Made by a program: the position numbers and the translations under genes. From Phenylobacterium sp. (lineage in GTDB: Bacteria; Pseudomonadota; Alphaproteobacteria; Caulobacterales; Caulobacteraceae), in the NCBI RefSeq assembly GCF_028290885.1, contig NZ_JAQGIZ010000027.1:1-43709 (forward strand): 43,709 nt of DNA, in the 5' to 3' direction. Shown piece by piece: positions 1-9,821 of this stretch (within the stretch, counting starts at the first letter, position 1; every line of letters starts with the position of its first letter). The notes beneath the pieces are model-generated. The model searched no databases, had not been told where the DNA came from, and saw only the letters and a program-made list of their open reading frames with translations.

Positions 1-1359
<1,359 letters not shown>

Positions 1360-1575
1360 GGGACGGCTTCAGATACAGCGCCGGGCGGCGAGTGCAAGGG
1401 CGGGCGGCGGTGTTCGGCCCTCAGCTCTAGGACCGATTGTGACTCATTGCTGTCGGGGGGAACTGCCCATTGCCTTACGTTGTTCGCTGGAAGCCAGGGC
1501 AAAGGGGCCGGGCTGCGCCGCACTCTTGGTCATGCCTCGCTTGCCGCTCACGACCGCTTCCGGCGGAGACGACAG
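1360..1575. other. Divergent intergenic region between uup-like gene and cyoA
   Basis: No gene is supportable here. The region must hold the promoters of the divergent Uup-like gene and the cyo operon, but I could not pick out a convincing cyo promoter or an FNR/FixK-type palindrome. An in-frame ATG at 1616, in a different frame from cyoA, lies just downstream and is discussed with cyoA. Confidence 0.5.
1371..1397 (-). promoter_or_regulatory. Possible promoter for the Uup-like gene
   Basis: On the minus strand TTGCAC (1397-1392) and GTATCT (1376-1371) are separated by 15 bases. The -10-like element ends about 11 bases before the ATG, which would give a very short or no leader, a common arrangement in Caulobacterales. 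The match is weak and is based on inspection only. Confidence 0.25.
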
Positions 1576-2562
1576 GTGCGCGAAGCTAAGGCCGAAGATC
1601 CCGCTGCCGGCAAACATGACGGCCTTCACCCGCCACCTGCGCCGCAGCCTCCGCTCGCAGGCTGCGTCGGCGCCGGATCCAAGCTCGCCGCTAGATCCTC
1701 GATCCTCTCCCTGTTCCTGCTAGGCGGCTGCGCCGGCGGCGTTCTTGAGCCCGCGGGTCCCGTCGGAGAGGCCGAACGGACCATCCTCTTCAATGCGCTT
1801 GGCATCATGCTGGCGATCGTCGTGCCGGTCATTGTCGCGACGCTGGCTTTCGCCTGGTGGTACCGCGCCTCCAACACCAAGGCGCGCTATCTGCCCGACT
1901 GGGCCTATTCCGGGCGGCTCGAGGTCGTGGTCTGGGCGATCCCCATTCTGGTGATCATGTTCCTGGGCGGCATCACCTGGATCGGCGCCCACGACCTCGA
2001 CCCCCCCAAGCCGCTTGCCTCGAAAACCAAGCCGCTGGAGGTGCAGGTCGTCGCCCTCGACTGGAAGTGGCTGTTCATCTACCCGGACCTTGGCGTGGCG
2101 AGCGTCAACCGGCTGGTCGTGCCGGTGGGCGTTCCCGTCCACTTCTCCCTGACATCGGCCAGCGTGATGAACGCGTTCTTCGTGCCGCAGCTCGGCAGCA
2201 TGATCTACACCATGTACGGAATGGCCACGCAGCTGCACCTGCAGGCGGACCGGCCGGGCGTCTTCCATGGCCTGTCCGCGCAGTTCAGCGGCGATGGTTT
2301 CCCGGACATGGAGTTCGAGGTGCGCGCCGTGCCTCCCGAACAGTTCGGCGCCTGGGTGGCCGCCGCGAGGCGCTCCGGCCCGGTCCTGGACGCCCAAGCC
2401 TACGCCCAGCTGGCGCGACAAAGCCTGGGGGTGCAGCCGTTCACCTACCGGGCCGTGCAGCCTCGATTGTTCAGCGCGGTCGTCACCCAGCAGCTGCCGC
2501 CCGGCCCGGGCCCCACGCGTGGGAAACCGCACGTGACCGTGTCGCCGCGGACGGAGGACTGA
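1576..2562 (+). CDS. cyoA: Cytochrome bo3 ubiquinol oxidase subunit II (start uncertain)
   Basis: Subunit II of a haem-copper quinol oxidase, a membrane-anchored lipoprotein with a periplasmic cupredoxin-fold domain. The recognisable protein begins near [14 protein letters not shown], a signal peptide with a lipobox cysteine (about residue 52 from the start used here). Two further transmembrane segments follow ([20 protein letters not shown] and [17 protein letters not shown]), then a soluble domain with [13 protein letters not shown] and [13 protein letters not shown]. The CuA ligand cysteines of cytochrome c oxidases are absent, as expected for a quinol oxidase. No ATG lies near the signal peptide in this frame. 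The GTG at 1576, preceded by GGAG, is the nearest plausible start but gives a long polar N-terminus. The ATG at 1616 in the next frame encodes [15 protein letters not shown], a typical signal-peptide n-region, which suggests a single-base frameshift between about 1650 and 1690. It is followed by cyoB after one base. Confidence 0.85.
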   Translation: MREAKAEDPAAGKHDGLHPPPAPQPPLAGCVGAGSKLAARSSILSLFLLGGCAGGVLEPAGPVGEAERTILFNALGIMLAIVVPVIVATLAFAWWYRASNTKARYLPDWAYSGRLEVVVWAIPILVIMFLGGITWIGAHDLDPPKPLASKTKPLEVQVVALDWKWLFIYPDLGVASVNRLVVPVGVPVHFSLTSASVMNAFFVPQLGSMIYTMYGMATQLHLQADRPGVFHGLSAQFSGDGFPDMEFEVRAVPPEQFGAWVAAARRSGPVLDAQAYAQLARQSLGVQPFTYRAVQPRLFSAVVTQQLPPGPGPTRGKPHVTVSPRTED

Positions 2563-2563
2563 G

Positions 2564-4567
2564 ATGCTTGGGAAGCTTAGCTGGGCTGCGATTCCGTTCG
2601 ATCAGCCGATCCCCCTGGTCGCGTCGGGCGTAGTGATCCTTGTCCTGCTGGGCGTAGTCCTCTGGGTGTGGGCGAAGGGATACGTCCCCTACCTCTGGAG
2701 GGAGTGGATCACCTCCGTCGACCACAAGCGCATCGGGGTGATGTACTGCATCCTCGGGCTGGTGATGCTGCTCCGCGGCTTCATCGACGCGATCATGATG
2801 CGCTCTCAGCAGGCGTTGGCGTTCCAGTCGAACGGCTACCTGCCACCCGAGCACTACAACCAGATCTTCTCGGCGCACGGCACGATCATGATCTTCTTCG
2901 TGGCGATGGCGCTGGTCATCGGGCTGATGAATTTCGTCTTGCCGCTCCAGCTCGGCGTGCGCGACGTGGCCTTCCCGACCCTGAACTCGGTGGGCTTCTG
3001 GCTGACCGCCTCCGGAGCGCTCCTGATAAACATGTCGCTGGTCATAGGTGAGTTCGCGCGCACCGGCTGGGTCGCCTATCCGCCGCTCTCCGAGCTCAGA
3101 TATTCACCCGGTGTCGGCGTCGACTACTACCTCTGGGCGCTGGAAATCTCAGGGATCGGCACGCTGATGACCGGCCTGAATTTCGTGACCACGATCCTGA
3201 AGATCCGGGCGCCGGGCATGACCTATCTGCGCATGCCGGTGTTCTGCTGGACCGCGCTCGCCGCAAGCCTGCTCATCGTCGCCGCCTTCCCTGTCCTGAC
3301 GGCGACCCTCGGGATGCTGCTGCTCGACCGCTACCTTGGATTCCACTTCTTCACGAACGAGGCTGGCGGCAACCCCATGATGTACGTGAACCTCTTCTGG
3401 GTCTGGGGACATCCGGAGGTTTACATCCTCGTGCTGCCCGCATTCGGCGTCTTCTCCGAGGTGGTCTCCACCTTCTCGCGCAAGCCGCTGTTCGGTTACC
3501 GCTCGATGGTGGCCGCCACCATGGCGATCTGCATCATCTCGTTCCTCGTCTGGCTGCACCACTTCTTCACCATGGGGGCGGGCGCCGACGTGAATGGCTT
3601 CTTTGGGATCGCCTCGATGATCATCGCGGTGCCGACGGGCGTGAAAATCTTCAACTGGCTGTTCACGATGTACGGCGGCCGCATCCGGTTCAGCAGCCCG
3701 ATCCTGTGGGCCATCGGCTTCATGGTCACCTTTGCGATCGGCGGTATGACGGGCGTGCTGCTCGCCGTTCCGCCGGCCGATTTCGTGCTCCACAACAGCC
3801 TGTTCCTGGTAGCCCACTTCCACAACGTCATCATCGGCGCCGTGGTGTTCGGCGCCTTCGCCGGCTACACCTATTGGTTCCCCAAGGCCTTCGGCTTCAC
3901 CCTGGACGAGCGGCTGGGCAAGGCCGCGTTCTGGTGCTGGTTCATCGGCTTCTACCTGGCGTTCATGCCGCTCTACGTGGTGGGCCTGCTCGGCATGACG
4001 CGGCGGATGCAGCATTATGACGTCGCCGCGTGGCGCCCCTGGCTGCTGGTCGCGATGGCGGGCGCAGTCGTCATCCTGTGCGGCATCGGTCTGCAGATCG
4101 CCCAACTCGTTGTCTCGATCCGCACCCGCGAGCAGCGAAGGGATCTGACGGGCGATCCGTGGGATGGCCGCTCGCTCGAATGGGCGACGTCCTCGCCGCC
4201 GCCGGCCTTCAACTTCGCGGTGCTGCCCGATGTGAGGGGCCAGGAGGCCTACTGGGGGATCAAGGAGCACGCGATCGAGACGCAGCACCTGGTCGACGAG
4301 CCGGAGTACCGGGCGATCGAGATGCCCCGCAACAGCCCCACTGGAGTCGTCACCGCGTTCTTCGCCACCGTCACCGGTTTTTCCCTGATCTGGCACATCT
4401 GGTGGCTCGTGGCGCTCGGCCTTGTCGGCGCCTTCGCGACCTTCGTGGTCTTCGCGTGGCGCGACGTGGACGAGTACGAGATTCCAGCCGAGGAGGTCGC
4501 CCGGCTCGACCGCGTCCGTCGCGCGGCCCGCCTCGCCATGCTTCCCAGCCTGCGCAGGCCGACATGA
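2564..4567 (+). CDS. cyoB: Cytochrome bo3 ubiquinol oxidase subunit I
   Basis: The 667-residue catalytic subunit of the haem-copper quinol oxidase; it reduces oxygen to water at the haem o3-CuB centre and pumps protons across the inner membrane. Visible landmarks include TSVDHKRIG near the N-terminus, the low-spin haem ligand region [27 protein letters not shown] (CuB histidine, cross-linked Tyr and the D-channel Glu), WLHHFFTMG (two CuB histidines), TGVKIFNW (K-channel Lys) and AHFHNVI (haem ligands). [14 protein letters not shown] and HYNQIF keep the Arg, Asp, His and Gln residues known to form the quinol site of E. coli CyoB, so the substrate is quinol rather than cytochrome c. Length matches the family (about 660). 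It starts one base after the cyoA stop, and its own stop overlaps the cyoC start. Confidence 0.97.
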   Translation: MLGKLSWAAIPFDQPIPLVASGVVILVLLGVVLWVWAKGYVPYLWREWITSVDHKRIGVMYCILGLVMLLRGFIDAIMMRSQQALAFQSNGYLPPEHYNQIFSAHGTIMIFFVAMALVIGLMNFVLPLQLGVRDVAFPTLNSVGFWLTASGALLINMSLVIGEFARTGWVAYPPLSELRYSPGVGVDYYLWALEISGIGTLMTGLNFVTTILKIRAPGMTYLRMPVFCWTALAASLLIVAAFPVLTATLGMLLLDRYLGFHFFTNEAGGNPMMYVNLFWVWGHPEVYILVLPAFGVFSEVVSTFSRKPLFGYRSMVAATMAICIISFLVWLHHFFTMGAGADVNGFFGIASMIIAVPTGVKIFNWLFTMYGGRIRFSSPILWAIGFMVTFAIGGMTGVLLAVPPADFVLHNSLFLVAHFHNVIIGAVVFGAFAGYTYWFPKAFGFTLDERLGKAAFWCWFIGFYLAFMPLYVVGLLGMTRRMQHYDVAAWRPWLLVAMAGAVVILCGIGLQIAQLVVSIRTREQRRDLTGDPWDGRSLEWATSSPPPAFNFAVLPDVRGQEAYWGIKEHAIETQHLVDEPEYRAIEMPRNSPTGVVTAFFATVTGFSLIWHIWWLVALGLVGAFATFVVFAWRDVDEYEIPAEEVARLDRVRRAARLAMLPSLRRPT

Positions 4568-5223
4568 GCGCCGTCGAAACCGCCATGCCGGTGACCTTGG
4601 ACGACCCCAACAGGGTCGGCCATCACGGCGACGAAGCGACCGGCCATGGCGCAAGCGGGCCGGCGTCGAAGCGGATCGTCACCGCCTACGGCTTTTGGCT
4701 CTTTCTTCTGAGCGACTTTGTCGTGTTTTCGGCCTTCTTCGCGGCCTATGCGGTCCTGGCGAAGGCTACGGCGGGTGGGCCGCAGGCCCGTCAGCTGTTC
4801 GACCTGACCAACGTCGGGGTGGAAACTGGATGCCTGCTGGCCTCCAGTTTCGCATGCGGCATGGCGTGGATCGCCGCTTCGGTCCGAAGCCAGCTATGGA
4901 CGCAGATCTGCCTGCTGGTCACCGGGCTTCTCGGCTTCGCGTTCGTCGCTCTCGAAGTGAGCGAGTTCGCCCGCATGATCGCGGAGGGTGCGGGTCCGTC
5001 GCGAAGCGCTTTCCTAACCGCGTTCTTCTCCCTGGTGGGACTCCACGGCCTGCACGTCTCCGTAGGTCTGCTTTGGTTGGGGACCATGATGGCCCAGATC
5101 TGGGCCAAGGGCTTCAGGCCGACCATGATGCGACGGCTGCTCTGCTACACGCTCTTCTGGCATGCGCTGGATATTATCTGGGTGGCCCTGTTCACGATGG
5201 TCTATCTGATGGGAGCTGGCTGA
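4564..5223 (+). CDS. cyoC: Cytochrome bo3 ubiquinol oxidase subunit III
   Basis: A 219-residue membrane protein of the haem-copper oxidase subunit III family, with five hydrophobic segments as in CyoC. Recognisable stretches are [21 protein letters not shown], the conserved [13 protein letters not shown] with its glutamate, [19 protein letters not shown] and [22 protein letters not shown] His/Gly-rich polar N-terminus precedes the first segment. The ATG overlaps the cyoB stop as ATGA and the stop overlaps the cyoD start, so translation is probably coupled through the operon. Confidence 0.96.
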   Translation: MSAVETAMPVTLDDPNRVGHHGDEATGHGASGPASKRIVTAYGFWLFLLSDFVVFSAFFAAYAVLAKATAGGPQARQLFDLTNVGVETGCLLASSFACGMAWIAASVRSQLWTQICLLVTGLLGFAFVALEVSEFARMIAEGAGPSRSAFLTAFFSLVGLHGLHVSVGLLWLGTMMAQIWAKGFRPTMMRRLLCYTLFWHALDIIWVALFTMVYLMGAG

Positions 5224-5621
5224 TGGCGACCGACCTGGAAGCGGCTGGTGATGGCTTTGACGTCGCACCCGGTGACGAACGCGCGGGCGGCAGCCACGTA
5301 GCTCAGGACATACGCGGCTATCTCATCGGTCTCGTGCTCGCGACAGGGCTTACGGCTGCATCATTCTACGCGGCCGCGTCGCACGCGATATGGGCCCCCG
5401 CCATACCCGTCGCCCTGGTCGTCCTGGCCATCGCACAGATGGGCATTCACCTGGTCTTCTTCCTGCACATCTCGACCGGCCCTGACAGCACCAACAACAT
5501 CCTGGCGCTCGCCTTTGGCGTCCTCATCGTTGCGCTGGTGATCATCGGGTCCCTGTGGATCATGGCCAATCTCAACGCCAACATGCTGCCCATGGACCAG
5601 CTGATGCAAATGCAGAGATGA
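5223..5621 (+). CDS. cyoD: Cytochrome bo3 ubiquinol oxidase subunit IV
   Basis: A 132-residue protein with three hydrophobic segments, matching the small subunit IV of bo3 oxidases. The segments are GYLIGLVLATGLTAASFYAA, PVALVVLAIAQMGIHLVFFLH and ILALAFGVLIVALVIIGSLWI; the conserved QMGIHLVFFLHI stretch in the second is characteristic. It helps assemble the catalytic core. The start ATG overlaps the cyoC stop. cyoE (haem O synthase) does not follow, and neither does a SURF1 gene, so haem O synthesis must be encoded elsewhere. A 17-codon frame begins in overlap with the stop (5618-5671), but nothing supports it as a gene. Confidence 0.93.
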   Translation: MATDLEAAGDGFDVAPGDERAGGSHVAQDIRGYLIGLVLATGLTAASFYAAASHAIWAPAIPVALVVLAIAQMGIHLVFFLHISTGPDSTNNILALAFGVLIVALVIIGSLWIMANLNANMLPMDQLMQMQR

Positions 5622-5671
5622 GCGCGGCCTCCAAGGCCCGCGCGCTCGACGTGACCGGTCCGAGCGCCTAA

Positions 5672-6145
5672 ATGCGGGCCATGCCCGGCGAACCCTTCTG
5701 GCGTCGCAAGACCCTGGCGCAGATGACCGTCGCCGAGTGGGAGAGCCTGTGCGACGGCTGCGGCCTCTGCTGCCTGGTGCGCTTCGAGGAGGAAGACACC
5801 GGCGACATCGTCCCGACGCGCGTGCACTGCAAGCTGTTCGACGCCGGCGCCTGCGTCTGCACCGACTACGCCAACCGCAAGCAACACGTGCCCGACTGCG
5901 TCAAGCTGACGCCCGGCAACATCGAGCAGCTGGCCTGGATGCCGCTCTCCTGCGCCTACCGCCGCATCCACGAGGGCCGCGGCCTGGCCGATTGGCACCC
6001 GCTGGTTTCCGGCGATCCGGAGAGCGTGCACCGCGCCGGCGTCTCGGTGCGCGGCCAGACGATCAGCGAGAGCGTGCTGAGCGAGCCCGAGGACGCGCTC
6101 GACTTCGCCGCGCCCGATCTGATCCCCGAGCGGGGTCGGGACTAG
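5672..6145 (+). CDS. YcgN-family cysteine cluster protein (CxxCxxCC domain)
   Basis: A 157-residue soluble protein of the UPF0260/YcgN family. The N-terminal third carries CDGCGLCC, the CxxCxxCC pattern thought to chelate a zinc or iron ion, followed by further cysteines in VHCKLFD, ACVCTDYANR and VPDC. The typical family phrases PGEPFW near the start and LPLSCAYR-like PLSCAYRRIHEGRGLADWHPLVSGDP are present. No biochemical function is established for the family. The ATG at 5681 (MPGEPFW) is an alternative start. It follows cyoD by 50 bases on the same strand, which is probably incidental. Confidence 0.9.
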   Translation: MRAMPGEPFWRRKTLAQMTVAEWESLCDGCGLCCLVRFEEEDTGDIVPTRVHCKLFDAGACVCTDYANRKQHVPDCVKLTPGNIEQLAWMPLSCAYRRIHEGRGLADWHPLVSGDPESVHRAGVSVRGQTISESVLSEPEDALDFAAPDLIPERGRD

Positions 6146-6243
6146 GCGGTGTGGTATTTTGGCAACATGGCCTCTTGCGTGCGGCGGCGAACCGACCAAT
6201 CTAGACCGCTGATCACCACAACCATTCCGAAGGGCTGAGTTTC

Positions 6244-7185
6244 TTGGCGAGTGACCCCTATCAGGTCCTGGGCGTCCCGCGCACGGCGAGCGCGGACGAC
6301 ATCCGCAAGGCGTTCCGCAAGCTGGCCAAGGCCAGCCACCCCGACACCAATCCGAACAACAAGGAGGCCGAGGAGCGCTTCAAGCGGGTCAGCGGGGCCT
6401 TCGACATCCTGGGCGACGCGGCCAAGAAGAAGAAGTTCGACGCCGGCGAGATCGACGCCGACGGGCGCGAGACCATGCGCGGGTTCGGCGGTGGCCAGGG
6501 CCCCTGGGGCCCAGCGCCCGGCGGCGGCTTCCGGGGCGGCGGGACCCACCGTGCGGAGAGCTTCGAGGGCGTCGACCTGGGCGACATCCTGGGCGAGATG
6601 TTCGGCGGCGCCCGCGGCGGGCGCGCCGGCGGCGCGGGCGGCGGCTTCGGCGGCTTTTCGCAGCGCGGCTCGGACGTGCGCGCCGGTCTGGAGATCGACC
6701 TGGAGGAGGCGATCCGCGGCGGCAAGAAACGCATCGCCTTCTCCGACGGCCGCACCATCGACGTCACCATCCCCAAGGGCGCCCAGGAAGGCCAGACGCT
6801 GCGGCTGAAGGGCCAGGGCTCTCCCGGCCGCTCGGGCCCGGGCGACGCCTTCATCGAGCTCACCATCGCCCCGCATCCGATCTTCCGCCGCGAGGGCGAG
6901 GTGCTGGTGATGGACGTGCCGGTGACGGTCTACGACGCCGTGCTCGGCGGCAAGGCCGAGGCGCCGACCCCTGACGGCCCGGTGACCCTGACTATCCCCA
7001 AGGGCGCCAACACCGGCACCCGACTGCGGCTGAAGGGCCGAGGCCTCGCCGACCCGCAAGGCCGCCGCGGCGACCTCTTCGCACGCCTTGTGGTGGCGCT
7101 GCCCGACAAGCCCGACGCCGAGCTCGAAAAGCTCGCCGACACCTGGAAGCGGGAGCGGCCATACACCGCGAAACGGCGTCCCTGA
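6244..7185 (+). CDS. DnaJ/CbpA-type J-domain co-chaperone
   Basis: A 313-residue Hsp40 family protein. Residues 1-70 form the J-domain (DPYQVLGVPRTAS, HPD within KASHPDTNPN) that stimulates DnaK ATPase activity. Residues about 80-140 are Gly/Phe-rich, and the rest is the two-lobe substrate-binding C-terminal domain (DLEEAIRGGKKRIAF, TIPKGAQEGQTLRLKGQG, TIPKGANTGTRLRLKGRG). The four-repeat zinc finger of DnaJ is absent, so it is a class II (CbpA-like) protein. The start is a TTG, preceded by GAAGGG about ten bases upstream; no better ATG lies before the J-domain. It is probably monocistronic. Confidence 0.93.
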   Translation: MASDPYQVLGVPRTASADDIRKAFRKLAKASHPDTNPNNKEAEERFKRVSGAFDILGDAAKKKKFDAGEIDADGRETMRGFGGGQGPWGPAPGGGFRGGGTHRAESFEGVDLGDILGEMFGGARGGRAGGAGGGFGGFSQRGSDVRAGLEIDLEEAIRGGKKRIAFSDGRTIDVTIPKGAQEGQTLRLKGQGSPGRSGPGDAFIELTIAPHPIFRREGEVLVMDVPVTVYDAVLGGKAEAPTPDGPVTLTIPKGANTGTRLRLKGRGLADPQGRRGDLFARLVVALPDKPDAELEKLADTWKRERPYTAKRRP

Positions 7186-7229
7186 GCGACAGGCGTGACA
7201 CCGTTCGCCCACGGCTCCATAAGCTTCAC

Positions 7230-7251
7230 GTTCAGGCCCGGTTCAGTCCCG
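7230..7251 (+). promoter_or_regulatory. 11-bp direct repeat, candidate OmpR/PhoP-type operator
   Basis: GTTCAGGCCCG (7230-7240) and GTTCAGTCCCG (7241-7251) are adjacent direct repeats with one mismatch and an 11-bp period. They lie 19 bases before the start of the PepSY gene. OmpR/PhoP-family regulators bind direct hexamer repeats with this period as head-to-tail dimers. The regulator encoded two genes downstream is the obvious candidate, which would make the operon autoregulated. The repeat is seen directly; its function is inferred. Confidence 0.5.
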
Positions 7252-7269
7252 GGCGCCTAGAGCGGGCTC

Positions 7270-7575
7270 ATGAAACGCCACCTGCTGATCGCCGCCCTGT
7301 TGTTGGGCGCCGCGCCCGTCACGGCCATGGCCGGCGCCCAGGACCGCGGGCCCAGCCGCGTCGAGGCGAGCGCGGGCGGCGCCCAGGCGGGAAGCCAGGT
7401 CCCATTGTCACGGGTTCTGGCGATGATCGCCAAGCGCTACCCGGGCCGGCAATTGAACACGACGATGGGTGAAGCCGGCGGCCGGCCCGCCTATCTCATC
7501 CAGTGGCAACTCACCAACGGCCAGATCGTGGTGTTCACCGTGGACGCCCAGACCGGCCAGATGGTGGGCCAATAG
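7270..7575 (+). CDS. Secreted PepSY-domain protein
   Basis: A 101-residue protein with a Sec signal peptide (MKRHLLIAALLLGAAPVTAMAGA, cleavage probably after AMA or AGA). A short PepSY-like domain follows, with PLSRVLAMIAKRYPGRQLNTTM, then AYLIQWQLTNGQIVVFTVDAQTGQMVGQ. PepSY domains are periplasmic modules first linked to peptidase inhibition. Small ones of this type are often encoded beside PhoP/PhoQ-like pairs, where a role as periplasmic modulator of the kinase has been proposed but not shown here. It is the first gene of a likely operon with the regulator at 7612. Confidence 0.85.
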   Translation: MKRHLLIAALLLGAAPVTAMAGAQDRGPSRVEASAGGAQAGSQVPLSRVLAMIAKRYPGRQLNTTMGEAGGRPAYLIQWQLTNGQIVVFTVDAQTGQMVGQ

Positions 7576-7611
7576 GGCGGTTCGCGCCGCCCGCAGTGAA
7601 AGGACGCGACC

Positions 7612-8304
7612 ATGCGCATCCTGTTAGTCGAAGACGATCCCGACCTGTCGCGGCAGCTGAAGCTGGCGCTGGCCGACGCCGGCTATGCGGTCGACCACGC
7701 CCCGGATGGCGAGGAAGCCCAGTTCCTGGGCGAGACCGAACCCTATGACGCAGTGATCCTCGACCTCGGCCTGCCCAAGGTCGACGGGGTCTCGGTGCTG
7801 GAGCGCTGGCGGCGCGAGAACATGGCCACCCCGGTGCTGATCCTCACGGCGCGCGGCGCCTGGAGCGAGAAGGTGGCCGGGTTCGACGCCGGCGCCGACG
7901 ACTATCTCACCAAGCCCTTCCACACCGAGGAGCTGCTGGCGCGGCTGCGCGCCCTGCTGCGGCGCTCGGCGGGCCACGCGGCGCCCAACCTCGCGTGCGG
8001 GGGCCTGCGGCTGGATCCGAGGGCGGCCCGCGCCAGCGTCAACGGCGAGCCCCTTCGGCTGACGTCTCTGGAGTACCGGCTGCTGCATTATCTGATGATG
8101 CACCAGGGCCGGGTGATCAGCCGCACGGAGCTGGTCGAACACCTCTACGACCAGGACTTCGACCGCGACTCCAACACCATCGAGGTGTTCATCGGCCGGG
8201 TTCGCAAGAAGATCGGCGCCGATCGGATCGAGACGGTGCGCGGGCTGGGCTATCGCCTGACCTGCCCGGACGACGAGCGGGGCGCGGAGGCGCAAGCCTC
8301 GTGA
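7612..8304 (+). CDS. OmpR/PhoP-family response regulator
   Basis: A 230-residue transcription regulator. The receiver domain has the acidic pair in LLVEDDPDL, phospho-acceptor Asp51 in VILDLGLP, the Thr of ILTARG and Lys101 in LTKPF. The C-terminal winged-helix DNA-binding domain covers about 135-222, with LTSLEYRLLHYLMMHQGRVISRTELVEHLYDQDFDRDSNTIEVFIGRVRKKI and the terminal GLGYRL. It lies 36 bases after the PepSY gene and just before its kinase. The 11-bp repeat upstream of the operon is a candidate binding site. Its sequence resembles PhoP-type regulators, but the signal is unknown. Confidence 0.95.
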   Translation: MRILLVEDDPDLSRQLKLALADAGYAVDHAPDGEEAQFLGETEPYDAVILDLGLPKVDGVSVLERWRRENMATPVLILTARGAWSEKVAGFDAGADDYLTKPFHTEELLARLRALLRRSAGHAAPNLACGGLRLDPRAARASVNGEPLRLTSLEYRLLHYLMMHQGRVISRTELVEHLYDQDFDRDSNTIEVFIGRVRKKIGADRIETVRGLGYRLTCPDDERGAEAQAS

Positions 8305-8331
8305 CCGGCCCGATGACGGCCTCGTGACCGG
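8296..8331 (+). repeat. 13-bp direct repeat at regulator/kinase junction
   Basis: GCCTCGTGACCGG occurs at 8296-8308 and again at 8319-8331, a period of 23 bases. The first copy contains the regulator's stop codon and the second runs into the GTG start of the kinase. This looks like a local duplication of the junction. Confidence 0.7.
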
Positions 8332-9723
8332 GTGACGTGGCTTCCGGGGTCGCTGCGCCACCCCTCGCTGGCGCGACGGCTGGTGCTGCTGGCGCTGGGC
8401 TGGAGCCTGGCGGCCCTGGTGGTCACCGCGATCGTCTTCGCACTGCTGTTCCAGCAGGCGGCGGTCCGGCGGGTGGACCAGACGCTCAACGACCTGACCG
8501 TCAATCTGGTCACCTATTCCACGGTCGAGGAGGGGCAGGTGTTCGCCCCGCCGTTCACCGACGAACGGGCGCTCAGGGTCTATTCCGGCCGCTACTGGGA
8601 GATCGCCGAGCCGACCGCCGACGGCAAGCTCAGGCCCCTCGCGCGGTCCCATTCGCTGTTCGACGCCGTGCTGAACGCGCCTCCCGACCTGGTCGCGCGG
8701 CTCAAGGCCAAGCCCGGCCGGCACATCTCCTACGATACCCGCGGCCCCCTGAACGAGCCCCTGCGGGCGCGGGCGCAGCAGAACTGGAAACCCGGCCGCA
8801 AGGCCCCGATCATCTTCCTGGCCGCCGAGGACCGCAGCTCGGTCAACCGCGACGTCCAGGGCTTCGTGGCCGCCACGGCGGCGGCCTTCATCGTCCTGGG
8901 CGCGGGCCTGGTCGTGGCCATCGTGATGCAGGTGCGCGTCGGACTTCGGCCACTGTTCGAGCTGCGCCGCGAGGTGGCGGCGGTGCGGCGCGGCAAGGCC
9001 GAGCGGCTGGCCGCGACCTACCCCAGCGAGCTGACGCCGCTGGCCGATGAGCTGAACGCCCTGGTCGACCACAACCGGCAGGTCGTCGACCGCCAGCGGA
9101 CCCACGTCGGCAATCTCGCGCACGCGCTCAAGACCCCGATCTCGGTGATGATCGCCGAGGCCGGCCAGCGGCCGGGCCCGCTCGCCGAGGTGGTGACCCG
9201 GCAGGCCGAAGCCATGCGCCAGCAGGTGGACCACCACCTGCGCCGCGCCCGCGCCGCGGCCCGCACCCAGGGGCAGGGCGAACGCACCTCGGTGGCCGAG
9301 GTGCTGGACGAACTCACCCGAACGCTCCAACGCATCTTCCACGACAAGGGCGTCAGCATCGACTGGGACGCAGCCGACGACCTCTATTTCCTGGGCGAGC
9401 GGCAGGATCTGCTGGAGATCGCCGGCAACGCCGTGGAGAACGCCTGCAAGTGGTGCCGGTCTCGCGTGAAGGTGCGCGCCGAGGCCGCCGGCCCGGCGCG
9501 CTTCCGGCTGGTCGTGGAAGACGACGGGCTGGGCCTGCCGCGCGACCGGCGCGAGGAGGTGCTGCAGCGCGGCGCGCGGCTGGACGAGACGGCGCCCGGC
9601 TCCGGCCTTGGCCTCTCGATCATCGACGAGCTGGCGCGGGCCTACGGCGGCGCCCTCAAGCTCGGCGACTCCGGCCTGGGCGGACTGCGCCTGGAGGTCG
9701 ATCTGCCGCGCGCGGAAGCCTGA
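8332..9723 (+). CDS. PhoQ-like sensor histidine kinase
   Basis: A 463-residue membrane kinase. There are two transmembrane segments (about 15-40 and 178-200) flanking a periplasmic domain of about 135 residues. A HAMP-like linker (VGLRPLFELRREVAAVRRG) follows. The dimerisation domain has the phosphorylated His264 in NLAHALKTP, and the ATPase domain has the N box GNAVENACKW, VVEDDGLGLP and GSGLGLSII. The HALKTP form of the H box is typical of PhoQ-type kinases. The start is GTG at 8332; an in-frame stop at 8314 excludes longer forms. No Shine-Dalgarno stands out, so translational coupling with the regulator is likely. It phosphorylates, by inference, the regulator upstream. Confidence 0.93.
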   Translation: MTWLPGSLRHPSLARRLVLLALGWSLAALVVTAIVFALLFQQAAVRRVDQTLNDLTVNLVTYSTVEEGQVFAPPFTDERALRVYSGRYWEIAEPTADGKLRPLARSHSLFDAVLNAPPDLVARLKAKPGRHISYDTRGPLNEPLRARAQQNWKPGRKAPIIFLAAEDRSSVNRDVQGFVAATAAAFIVLGAGLVVAIVMQVRVGLRPLFELRREVAAVRRGKAERLAATYPSELTPLADELNALVDHNRQVVDRQRTHVGNLAHALKTPISVMIAEAGQRPGPLAEVVTRQAEAMRQQVDHHLRRARAAARTQGQGERTSVAEVLDELTRTLQRIFHDKGVSIDWDAADDLYFLGERQDLLEIAGNAVENACKWCRSRVKVRAEAAGPARFRLVVEDDGLGLPRDRREEVLQRGARLDETAPGSGLGLSIIDELARAYGGALKLGDSGLGGLRLEVDLPRAEA

Positions 9724-9739
9724 CAAGGAAGCCTGACAA
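9714..9739 (+). repeat. 13-bp tandem duplication over the kinase stop codon
   Basis: GGAAGCCTGACAA is present twice without a gap (9714-9726, 9727-9739). The first copy contains the kinase stop codon TGA at 9721-9723. Confidence 0.75.
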
Positions 9740-9821
9740 GAACGACCGCCTTCGGACAACCTTAACTCGCCTTATGCATGTTGGCCGCCGCCGGACCGCG
9801 TCCGCAGCCTGGAGCCTGTGC

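Noticed and set aside
1459-1481. GGAAC ... CGTT upstream of cyoA, as a possible EcfG promoter
   Set aside because: The spacing is 14 bases; the consensus requires 16-17. In a GC-rich region such partial matches are expected by chance.
5618-5671. A 17-codon frame overlapping the cyoD stop
   Set aside because: It is too short to judge, has no recognisable sequence, and the overlap can arise by chance next to a stop codon.
7624-9759. A 711-codon open frame opposite the PhoP/PhoQ-like genes
   Set aside because: It is a shadow of two recognised genes, with no domain, ribosome site or independent codon bias.
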